Shown here: one piece after another, positions 52,201 to 59,163 of the stretch
Position numbering within the stretch: the first letter of the stretch is position 1
How the letters are laid out: every line of letters starts with the position of its first letter
Origin: Phycisphaerae bacterium
GTDB lineage: Bacteria; Planctomycetota; Phycisphaerae; Phycisphaerales; UBA1924
NCBI GenBank assembly: GCA_030432255.1
Contig: JAUIHS010000011.1
Span: 1-64,000 of the forward strand
Direction: 5' to 3'
Length of the DNA: 64,000 nt
Position numbers and translations under genes: made by a program
Notes under the pieces: model-generated
Databases searched by the model: none
Told to the model about the DNA's origin: nothing
What the model saw: only the letters and a program-made list of their open reading frames with translations

Positions 52201-54352
52201 CGGCCTCGGATATGTCAACCGTCCGGAGCTCACTGCCGAGCGCTTCATTGACAACCCCTTCAAGCCCGGCGAGCGCCTCTATCGCACCGGCGACCTGGGT
52301 CGCTGGCTCAATGATGGTTCCATCGAGTACCTCGGCCGAATCGACGACCAGGTCAAGATCCGTGGTTTCCGCATCGAACTCGGCGAGATCCAGCACGTGC
52401 TCTCCGGCCAGCCCGGTGTGCGCGAGGCGGTTGTGATCGCTCGCGAGGACGTTCCCGGCAGCCCGCGCCTCGTGGCCTACGTCGTCGGCGATGCCGACCA
52501 CGATGCCCTCCGCGCCGGTCTCGCTCGCACGCTGCCCGAGTACATGGTGCCCGCGGCGTTCGTGACCATGGATGCCATGCCTGTCACCGCCAACGGCAAA
52601 CTCGACCGCAAGGCGCTGCCCGCGCCTGCCCGCGGCGGCGCCGCTGCCTCCGGTGAGGCGATCCAGGCACCGGCCTCGGATATTGAATCCACGCTCGCCA
52701 TGATCTGGAAGGAAGTCCTCCGCCTTGAGGCCGTCTCCGCGACGGACAACTTCTTCGAAGTGGGTGGTGACTCCATCATCAGCATCCAGATCTGCGCCCG
52801 CGCACGGCGTGAGGGCATCCTGATCACGCCGAACCAACTCTTCGACTACCCGACTATCGCCGAATTGGCACCGCACGCGCGTCAGGCGGCCGCGATCCAG
52901 GCGGAGCAGGGCCCGGTGACGGGCGAAGCCCCGCTGATCCCGATTCAGAAGTGGCTGCTTGACCAGAACCTCGAGAAGCCTGCGCACTGGAACGCAGCGA
53001 TCATGCTGGAGGTTCCCGGCCGCATCGATGACCTGACCTTCCGCCGCGCACTGCTTGCGGTGGTCGCCCATCACGATGCCCTGCGTCTTCGCTACGACCA
53101 GTCAGCGGCTGGCGATTGGACACAGCGCTTCGATTCACCGGACGGCACCAACCTGTCCTTTGACACCGCGCTGGTTGACCACTTCGGTTCCTCGACCGCG
53201 GATGCATCCATCGAGAAGCACGGCACGGTGCTCCAGTCCGGGTTTGACCTGGCCAACGGGCCGGTCTTCGGTGCGGTGCTCTTCCGCGAGCGCGAGGGTG
53301 ACGGCGCCCGCCTCCTGATGGCGGCTCACCACCTGGTGCTGGACGGCTTCTCGTGGCGACTCGTCATTGAGGATCTCATGCTGGCCTGCGATCAGATCGC
53401 TGCCGACGACAGCCCGGAACTGCCTTCGAAGACCAACTCCTTCCGCGACTGGGTCGAGGCCCTGGAGCGTCACAGCCGCGCGATCAGCGCATCGGCGGAC
53501 GAGCGATCCTGGTGGATGGATGAGATCAATGCACCCGTGACGATCCCCGTCGATCATCCCGAGGGCTCCAACCTTGAGCGAGACATGGCCGTCTTCACGA
53601 CCCATCTCTCCGAAGCTGGTACCAACTCGCTCCTGCACGACGTTCCGGGTGCATACCGCGCCCAGATGAATGATGTGCTCATCGCTGCATTTGGTATGGC
53701 GATGCGGGAGTGGGTCCAGTCACCCTCGCTCCGCATCGACATGATGGGCCACGGACGCGAGCCACTCGGCGAAGACCTCGACGTCTCGCGCACCGTGGGC
53801 TGGTTCACCACCCTCTTCCCCGTGACACTGCCGCTCGGTTCGATGACCGAACCGTCCGAGGCGATCAACGCGGCACGAGACTACCTGCGTCGAATTCCGG
53901 GACGCGGGCTTGGCTTCGGCCTGCTCCGTTCGTGGGACACAGGCGAGGTCGGCGACGCGGTACGTGCCGCCGCACCGGCAGCCGTGAGCTTCAACTACCT
54001 CGGTCAGTTTGATCAGACCCTCTCGGAGGGATGGAGTCTGCGGATCGCCCGCACGCGTTGCGGCCCGCCCCGCGACCCGGTCAACACCCGCCCCTGCCTC
54101 ATCGAGGTGGATGCGATGATCGTGGATGGGACGCTCAAGGTCGATTGGACGTACAGCACGAAGATGTTCGATGCTTCCACCATCGAGGGGCTGGCGAAGG
54201 CTCTTGATGCGGCGATCTCCCGTATCATCGATGGAGCCGCTGCCGGCCGCGACGCATTGGGTGCCGACGCGTTCCCGCTCGCGGGTCTCGACAACGAGGG
54301 TCTGGCGAAGCTCTCGGCGCTCTTTGATGCGAGTGAACTGACGGATGACTGA
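46283..54352 (+). CDS. Two-module NRPS with N-terminal formyltransferase domain: F-(half C)-A(Ser)-T-C-A(Ser)-T-E
   Basis: The protein has 2689 residues, GTG start with AGGAG 8 nt upstream. Formyltransferase fold at 1-180 with the catalytic triad N94, H96 and D132 (spacing as in tRNA formyltransferase), then an FMT C-terminal-like part to ~310. A C-terminal half of a condensation domain without any H-H-x3-D-G covers ~320-540. A1 ~545-1050; T1 with Ser1098; C ~1160-1600 with H1300-D1301-A-I-L-D-G (the second His is Asp); A2 ~1612-2115; T2 with Ser2164. The epimerisation domain ~2215-2665 has H2349-H2350 and V-G-W-F-T. Codes read by eye: A1 and A2 both DVWHVSLIDK, i.e. serine. Predicted cargo: N-formyl-L-Ser-D-Ser on T2. 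Overlaps the next NRPS gene by 8 bp. Confidence 0.93.
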   Translation: MSDQNQFRCALIGTGSVLTQCADEMRSRGHEIVGVASPDQRVGEWARKAGIPFVADFKALKETVADAPEYLFSVVNNDVLPPEALVWPKRLPINYHDGPLPRYAGIHATSWALMAGETEHAVSWHVMTDRVDFGDVLAQEPFRITDEDSAFTLNARAYEAALASFRRLLRQLEDGTEQRTPQSEAERSFFGRHKRPARAGVVDWQSSATELIRMARALDFGPYDNPLCATRLWTGTRFLIAAGATGTDTGPNAVPGTMLSVGDDWLRVSTAGDSDVRYTGLREVDGRPAELEDSRFACARRFLEMESADLETIVDLDARSHRWENWWTNRLASLQPVQTPFISSLKSVTACPEAESRLIDVGTPSGMSESTQIAAFVLYLARIGRVGRFDLPFHGGDQPCARTAAGALFETHVPMRIDVDAEAPFADIQGAVDAELAELGKRPTYARDLAARSILIRDVAEAKLTHVWHASIEFGDRTSGRAAITLVPSANGCSLRFRNDVISETQAEEIVAQFSTLLASAAANTTAPGAALNMLTDAERQRVIETFAGEGRDYERGVTLPELIARQVAERPNDTAVVFEGRSVSYAELDALSNQIAHRLREAGVKPGILVGVCLERSVELVASLVGVVKSGGAYVPLDPSYPAERLANMAEDAELTTILTREHELGIINGWDRGPIIRLDDGSLDAQPKVAPELVATENDPAYAIFTSGSTGRPKGAANAHTGIINRIMWMQEYYQLAPGDRVLQKTPYSFDVSVWEFFWPLMTGATIVVAKPEGHRDAAYLAELIASEGVTVLHFVPSMLRVFVEEREVSNCTSIRRVVCSGEALPFDLVERFFSRLPHAKLANLYGPTEAAIDVTAWECKPNDPRGIVPIGHAVPNTSMYVLDDHGCPAPAGVPGELFIGGIQVGLGYVNRPELTAERFIDDPFRTGGRMYKTGDLGRWLPDGSIEYLGRLDDQVKIRGFRIELGEIEHVLAAQPDVQEAVVLAREDVPGSKRLVGYIVGTAQSGDLRDALGKVLPEYMVPTAFVTLDEFPVTANGKLDRRALPAPPRGGAVDSNRPYVAPEGPMEEQLAGIWAEMLQLPRVSVEDNFFEIGGDSILALRIVAKANDAGIEIAVHDLFRSPTVRELAGETGSGTRAATTARTQPFDLINDADRAKLSDDIVDAYPLSALQSGMVFHSERSIGSYLYQVAMSLHIKADLDMEILQRAVDRTVIRNPILRTSFDLGGFSEPMQLVHKDARAPIEYHDITHMSQDAQKELLAKWIDDEAEYEFDWAQPPLLKYTVHKRSPDTFQFGITFHDAILDGWSTSNMMTEIFTRYVAMLGGGEDTADPPNPITYRDFVSLERETLKSEDAKAFWTNLMGDAPFTEVPRLPAVGKDVPVARNLDLIVPIPVEVNERVIERARELGLPVKAFYLAVHSRIMGMIAHQDDVVTGLVMNGRIEDPGGDSSFGNHLNTMPYRLRVNDQSWVELARAAHASELAALPHRRYIGAQLLRDLGRAGQDNLFETGFNYTHFHVYDRLAGRDDIEFLRVDFTDPFHYVLVANFRVDAYDKRLDVVLNYNTKHMTLDQVKQVGKYYIAAMRAVAENPDQAADALCMLPKSEKTRILDEFAGPERDYERGVTLGQLITRQAEKTPDAAAVIFEGRQVSYADLDAMANRIAHRLQAEGVKPGMLVGVCLERSVELVAALVGVVRSGGAYVPLDPSYPAERIANMAEDAELKTIVSAAKELDAIGGWDRGTVVRTDDGSLDSQPATAPDCPATEDDPAYAIFTSGSTGRPKGAANAHKGIINRLMWMQEHYELTGDDRVMQKTPYSFDVSVWEFFWPLITGATIVVAKPDGHRDTAYMAELIAKERVSVMHFVPSMLRAFVEEPGVDRCVSMRRVVCSGEALPYDLVNRFLSRMPHVKLANLYGPTEAAIDVTAWECQARDPRGIVPIGKAVANTQMHVLDERLQPAPIGVPGELYIGGIQVGLGYVNRPELTAERFIDNPFKPGERLYRTGDLGRWLNDGSIEYLGRIDDQVKIRGFRIELGEIQHVLSGQPGVREAVVIAREDVPGSPRLVAYVVGDADHDALRAGLARTLPEYMVPAAFVTMDAMPVTANGKLDRKALPAPARGGAAASGEAIQAPASDIESTLAMIWKEVLRLEAVSATDNFFEVGGDSIISIQICARARREGILITPNQLFDYPTIAELAPHARQAAAIQAEQGPVTGEAPLIPIQKWLLDQNLEKPAHWNAAIMLEVPGRIDDLTFRRALLAVVAHHDALRLRYDQSAAGDWTQRFDSPDGTNLSFDTALVDHFGSSTADASIEKHGTVLQSGFDLANGPVFGAVLFREREGDGARLLMAAHHLVLDGFSWRLVIEDLMLACDQIAADDSPELPSKTNSFRDWVEALERHSRAISASADERSWWMDEINAPVTIPVDHPEGSNLERDMAVFTTHLSEAGTNSLLHDVPGAYRAQMNDVLIAAFGMAMREWVQSPSLRIDMMGHGREPLGEDLDVSRTVGWFTTLFPVTLPLGSMTEPSEAINAARDYLRRIPGRGLGFGLLRSWDTGEVGDAVRAAAPAAVSFNYLGQFDQTLSEGWSLRIARTRCGPPRDPVNTRPCLIEVDAMIVDGTLKVDWTYSTKMFDASTIEGLAKALDAAISRIIDGAAAGRDALGADAFPLAGLDNEGLAKLSALFDASELTDD

Positions 54353-57300
54353 TCAACCCGGCCTCCAGAATGTCGAAGACATCTATCCCCTGACTCCAAT
54401 GCAGCAGGGGATGCTGCTGGAGGCCACGCATCAGCCTGAATCGCTCGCGTATTTCGAGCAGTTCACGTTTGTCATCCGCGGCACGCTCGATGTCGCTGCC
54501 TACCGGAACGCCTGGGAGACGGTCATTGATCGCCACGCGGTTCTGCGTTCGCAGTTCCTGTGGCAGAAGGATGAGCGCCCGCTTCAGGTCGTGATGAAGA
54601 AGGTCACGCTTCCATGGGAAGATGTCGACTGGACGGGCCAGGACGATGCGGGCAACCTCTCGGCTTTCCTGGAGCGGGATCGTGAAACCCTGTTCCGTCT
54701 CAACAAGCCGCCATTGATGCGCATGACGCTTGCGAAGCTCGGACCGGAGTCGCATCGGCTCATCTGGACGTTCCACCACATCCTCGTCGATGCGTGGTCC
54801 GTCTCGGTCATCCTCAACGATGTCCAGGCGGCGTACGAGGCGCTGGCTGCCGGCGAGCAGCCGGAGATGGAACCGCCCGCCCGTTTCCGGAACGCCATCG
54901 CCGCCATGGAGCAGGCGCCGAAGACGGGCGTTGAAAACTACTGGCGCGATCTCCTCGACGACTTCGACTCTCCCACGGCTCTGCCCGCAATCCGTACGGA
55001 TGACGAGTCCGCCGGGCGCCGCAGTCGGCCTGCCGTCACGCACGTGGCTCTTGAGGGTGATGCCTACGAGCACCTGAAGACCGTCGCTCGCGAGAACCGG
55101 GTGACGCTGAGCACCATGCTCCTCGGCGCCTGGGGACTTGTCCTTGCGAGGTATGGCCTCGTGGACGATGTGGTCTTCGGCGCAACCTTCTCGGGTCGTT
55201 CCATGGCCGTGCCGGATGTCGAACGCATGGTCGGGCTGCTGATGAACGCTGCCCCGGTGCGCGTTCGCCTTCCGAAGGACATCACGGTGGGCGAATACCT
55301 CTCGGCGATCCAGCGGCAGGTTGGGGAGTCCACCCAGCGAGAACAGACATCGCTCATGGATGTGCAGCGCTGGTCGTCGATGCCGGCTCGCGCGCACCTC
55401 TTCAATTCCATCGTCGTCTTCGGCAACTACCCGCTCGATGAGAGCCGCTCGGGGCGTGAAGCCACCATCGAGATCGAGGCACCAAAGTCATTCGGCTGGA
55501 CCACCGTGCCGCTGACGCTCATGGTGACGCCGTGGAAATCATTTGATATCGAGGCACGCTACGACGCCGCGACCGTCGACCCCGACATGGTGCAGCGCCT
55601 CCTTGATGATGCGCTGCGGACCATGCAGCGGCTTGCCGGTGACCCGGCGCGTTCGCTCGATGCCATCGAGATCCTCGATGAGGCGGAGCAGCAGCAACTG
55701 CTCGCCGGGCCGAACGCCGCCGAGGCTCCCGACTCGGATGACTCGACCATTCACGGCCTCTTCGCCGAACAGGCAGCCAGGTCGCCGAACGCCGTTGCAT
55801 ACGCCTGCAACGGCCGCACGATGACCTATACCCAACTCGATCGCCTCAGCGCGGGCATCGCGGCACGACTCCAGGACGCAGGAGTTGCGCCCGGGTCGCT
55901 CATCGGCGTCTGCATCGATCCGTCCCCCGAGTTGCCGGCGGCTCTGCTCGGCGTGATGCGAGCGGGTTGCTGCTACGTGCCGATGGATCCCACGTATCCG
56001 ACCGCCCGCCTGGAGCACATCGTCAATGACGCCGAGCCGCCGTTCGTGCTCGCCGTCGATGCCACTCTCTCCGCCGTGCCCCGAACCGCGGCGGATGTCA
56101 TTGATGTCGGGACGATCGAGCCGCGAGATCCCGAGCCCGCCATGTCCGACCGACACGGTGACGTTGCATACGTCATCTATACGTCAGGATCCACCGGTCA
56201 GCCGAAGGGCGTTCGCGGCACGCATCGCGGCGCCGTCAACCGTTTCCGCTGGATGTGGTCCTTCCGGCCATTCGCCGCTGACGAAGTTGCATGCTGGCGT
56301 ACCACGATCAACTTCGTCGATCACGTGTGGGAAGTCTTCGGTCCGCTCCTTGCGGGTGTGCCCGTCGAGATCCTGCCGCCGGAGACGGTCAAGGACACGA
56401 AGGCACTGGTGAGCACGCTCAAGCAGGCGAAGGTCACACGTCTTGTCGTGGTGCCATCGCTTCTGGAGGCCCTGCTCGAGACGATCCCCGACCTCTCGAA
56501 GCGACTCCCGAAGTTGCGCCTCTGCGTGACAAGTGGCGAAGCGCTGTCATGGTCGCTGGCGTCTGACTTCCTGACGGCCATGCCGGGTGTCGAACTGCTC
56601 AATCTGTACGGAAGTTCGGAAGTGGCCGCTGATGTCGCCTACCACGTCGTCACCGACGAGGACATCGACAACGGCGTCATTCCCATCGGGCGCCCGGTTG
56701 CGCAGGCGTCACTCGCCCTCCTCGACGAGCGACTTCACCCGACGCCCCCCGGTGTGCCCGGCATCATCCATGTCGGCGGCGCACCTCTGGCTGATGGATA
56801 TCACAAGCGACCCGAACTCACCGCCGAACGCTTCGTGGACAATCCGCATTCCGAACTCACTTCCGACAAGCTCTTCTGCACCGGCGACCTCGCGCGCTGG
56901 AACGCTCAGGGAGAATTGGAGTTCCTTGGTCGAGTGGATGGCCAGGTCAAGATCCGAGGCTCCCGCGTCGAACTTGGCGAAGTCGAATGCACGCTCGCCA
57001 TGCACCCCGTCGTCGCCGAGGCTGCGGTGGTGTGCCGCAAGACCTCCCTGGGCACGGCGCTGCACGCCTACATTGTCCCGCACAACGGCAGCGCTGACGT
57101 CTCGGAGGTTCGGCGCTTCGTTCGTGGTCGCCTTCCGGAGTACATGGTTCCGTCGGCCATCATGGCTCTCGACGAAATGCCCCGGACGCCGAACGGCAAA
57201 CTCGATCGCAATGCTCTCCCCGAACCCAGCGATACCGGTGACATCGAAGAAGCCACCGACGAAACAACGCGGCGCATCATCGAGATTTTCCAGGGTGTTC

Positions 57301-58304
57301 TCGGCCTGCCGCGCGTCGGCGCCTGCAGTTGCTTCTTCGACCTTGGTGGACACTCCCTGCTCGCCGTCAAGCTGACGGCTCGGCTCGAAGATGAGTTCAA
57401 GACGCAGGTGCCGCTCGTCACGCTGCTCCGTGCCTCCACGCCTCGCGATCTGTCGCGTTTCATCGACGGTGACGTTCAGCAGGGTGATGACACGCCCGTC
57501 GTCGCACTTCGTGCCAGCGGTGACCGCACGCCATTCTTCTGTGTGCACGGCATGGACGGCAACATCCTCTTCCTCGAACGACTCCTCAACGGACTCTCGC
57601 CTGAACAGCCCCTCTACGGCATCATGGCTCGCGGCGTCGACGGTTCAGAACCGCCGCTCAGGACGGTCGAGGAGATGGCCGACGCATATGTGCGCGCGAT
57701 CCGGACCGTGCAGCCTCACGGGCCCTATCTCCTCGGCGGCTATTCGCTCGGAGGCATGATCGCACTCGAGATCGCGCATCGCTTCGCAGAACAGGGCGAA
57801 GAGGTGGCGCGCATCATCATGTTCGATACGCGAGTTCCTCGCGCCGCCGGTGGACGTTCACTGGGCCAGGCGATGAGCAAGCGGTTGATGTGGCATCTTC
57901 GCCGCGGCCCCGTGATGTTCCTCAAGACGCTCTACCTCGGTCCGGTCGAACGCAACGCATGGCGCATTCTGTCCATGGCGAAGCTCCCCATGCCGAGGCG
58001 CCTCCGACCCTGGCCGGTGCGGCTCGCCAGCCTGAACGCATATGTGCGATACCGGCCGCGCCCCTGGGGCGGCGCCATGACGCTCCTCCGCGCCGAGAAG
58101 CAGGAGGACGAGTTCCAGGATCTGAACGCACTGGGCTGGGAGCGTTTTGCCCGCGGCGATCTCGATGTCCACCCACTTGCCTGTGATCACCTCGACTTCT
58201 TCGGGCGACGCACGATCGGTGTCGTGACTTCCGAACTGGATCGCATCCTGGAGGATGCCCAGGCATCCTTGAAGGCGGAACAGAAGCCCGCGCTGTCGTC
58301 GTGA
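54345..58304 (+). CDS. Terminal NRPS module: C-A(beta-Ala)-T-TE
   Basis: The protein has 1319 residues; the ATG lies inside the 8-bp overlap with the upstream NRPS gene. The condensation domain (~10-440) has H144-H145-I-L-V-D-A (Gly to Ala at the end of the motif). The adenylation domain (~480-960) has A3 Y-T-S-G-S-T-G-Q-P-K-G. Its pocket read by eye is VDWVVSLADK: Val658, Asp659, Trp662, then Val, Val, Ser, Leu, Ala, Asp, Lys. Asp at the first position, needed for alpha-amino acids, is missing, which is the hallmark of beta-alanine domains. The carrier Ser is S1004. The thioesterase has G-Y-S1134-L-G-G and H1282 (D-H-L-D). It is predicted to add beta-alanine to the D-Ser end and release the peptide. 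Confidence 0.92.
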   Translation: MTDQPGLQNVEDIYPLTPMQQGMLLEATHQPESLAYFEQFTFVIRGTLDVAAYRNAWETVIDRHAVLRSQFLWQKDERPLQVVMKKVTLPWEDVDWTGQDDAGNLSAFLERDRETLFRLNKPPLMRMTLAKLGPESHRLIWTFHHILVDAWSVSVILNDVQAAYEALAAGEQPEMEPPARFRNAIAAMEQAPKTGVENYWRDLLDDFDSPTALPAIRTDDESAGRRSRPAVTHVALEGDAYEHLKTVARENRVTLSTMLLGAWGLVLARYGLVDDVVFGATFSGRSMAVPDVERMVGLLMNAAPVRVRLPKDITVGEYLSAIQRQVGESTQREQTSLMDVQRWSSMPARAHLFNSIVVFGNYPLDESRSGREATIEIEAPKSFGWTTVPLTLMVTPWKSFDIEARYDAATVDPDMVQRLLDDALRTMQRLAGDPARSLDAIEILDEAEQQQLLAGPNAAEAPDSDDSTIHGLFAEQAARSPNAVAYACNGRTMTYTQLDRLSAGIAARLQDAGVAPGSLIGVCIDPSPELPAALLGVMRAGCCYVPMDPTYPTARLEHIVNDAEPPFVLAVDATLSAVPRTAADVIDVGTIEPRDPEPAMSDRHGDVAYVIYTSGSTGQPKGVRGTHRGAVNRFRWMWSFRPFAADEVACWRTTINFVDHVWEVFGPLLAGVPVEILPPETVKDTKALVSTLKQAKVTRLVVVPSLLEALLETIPDLSKRLPKLRLCVTSGEALSWSLASDFLTAMPGVELLNLYGSSEVAADVAYHVVTDEDIDNGVIPIGRPVAQASLALLDERLHPTPPGVPGIIHVGGAPLADGYHKRPELTAERFVDNPHSELTSDKLFCTGDLARWNAQGELEFLGRVDGQVKIRGSRVELGEVECTLAMHPVVAEAAVVCRKTSLGTALHAYIVPHNGSADVSEVRRFVRGRLPEYMVPSAIMALDEMPRTPNGKLDRNALPEPSDTGDIEEATDETTRRIIEIFQGVLGLPRVGACSCFFDLGGHSLLAVKLTARLEDEFKTQVPLVTLLRASTPRDLSRFIDGDVQQGDDTPVVALRASGDRTPFFCVHGMDGNILFLERLLNGLSPEQPLYGIMARGVDGSEPPLRTVEEMADAYVRAIRTVQPHGPYLLGGYSLGGMIALEIAHRFAEQGEEVARIIMFDTRVPRAAGGRSLGQAMSKRLMWHLRRGPVMFLKTLYLGPVERNAWRILSMAKLPMPRRLRPWPVRLASLNAYVRYRPRPWGGAMTLLRAEKQEDEFQDLNALGWERFARGDLDVHPLACDHLDFFGRRTIGVVTSELDRILEDAQASLKAEQKPALSS

Positions 58305-59008
58305 TTCCGGCCGGTCTGATCGATCTGCTGCCGGACGCCAGAGCGGGTCTCACCGAGGTTCGTGCGGCCGCCATTCCTCTGAGCAGCCTCTCTGGACCTC
58401 GTTCAAGCATGCTGGCGCTTCTCGATGCCTCCGAGCGCGAGCGAGCGGCGTCCTTTCAGCAGGCCATCCATCGCGATCGCTTTATTCGCAGGCGTTGGTT
58501 CCGCCGCCAGTGGCTTGCGTTGATCGCGGACGTCGACCCCGCCGCGATACGGATCGACCACACGCGACTGGGCCGGCCGGTTCTGGTCGGGCCGTCGCCC
58601 TTGGAGACCTGGGTGCTCTCGACCTCGCACAGCGAGGACCTGTGTGCCGTTGCGGTATCGCCTGCACGTCCCATAGGTATTGACGTCGCGTGCCGGCTGG
58701 AGCGTCACATCACTGATGAGGCTGCCAGAACGTTCATGCACCGTGACGAGTATGTGGAGTGGCGTCGGCAGCGCGAAGCACAACAGGCGAGCGGCTTCTT
58801 TCGGCTCTGGGCGCGCAAGGAAGCCGTTCTGAAGGCGATCGGCACCGGATTTGCGATCGAACCCGCGCGCATTGACGTGCGGGCCGATTCCGTCACGATT
58901 CCAGGCGAGGGTGATGTGGAGATCCACGATCTCGATCCCCCGCAGGGCTGGTCGGGCGCTATCGCAACCCTGACGTCGGTCGCCCCTTCTCGGATTGTGT
59001 CGTTGTGA
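58301..59008 (+). CDS. Sfp-type 4'-phosphopantetheinyl transferase
   Basis: The protein has 235 residues; the GTG start overlaps the NRPS stop (GTGA). Family motifs: R-F-I-R-R-R-W-F-R-R-Q-W in the N-terminal half, S-T-S-H-S-E-D-L-C-A-V-A, then G-I-D-V-A-C (metal Asp kept; the usual following Glu is Ala), and F-F-R-L-W-A-R-K-E-A-V-L-K-A-I-G-T-G. It attaches the phosphopantetheine arm of coenzyme A to the T domains of the two NRPS proteins, so the cluster carries its own activator. The loss of the Glu in the G-I-D-x-E motif is tolerated in some Sfp relatives, but activity is not proven. It is the last gene of the cluster, with ~155 bp before the next gene. Confidence 0.92.
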   Translation: MIPAGLIDLLPDARAGLTEVRAAAIPLSSLSGPRSSMLALLDASERERAASFQQAIHRDRFIRRRWFRRQWLALIADVDPAAIRIDHTRLGRPVLVGPSPLETWVLSTSHSEDLCAVAVSPARPIGIDVACRLERHITDEAARTFMHRDEYVEWRRQREAQQASGFFRLWARKEAVLKAIGTGFAIEPARIDVRADSVTIPGEGDVEIHDLDPPQGWSGAIATLTSVAPSRIVSL

Positions 59009-59163
59009 TCCCTACTGCCGGTGGTATCATCGGAGTCTGGATCATCCAAAGGGGACGTCAGCTCGCTGAGGTCGGACGGTCGGGATGTTTTGCAAGGACA
59101 TCGACCGTAGCCTGAGTCGAGGCGGAGATTGAACGCAAGCTGGCAGTCGGAAAGGAAAACGAG

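Noticed and set aside
50687-53074. Long open frame on the - strand inside the NRPS gene
   Set aside because: Opposite strand of the second NRPS module; low-complexity composition and no ribosome binding site or motif.
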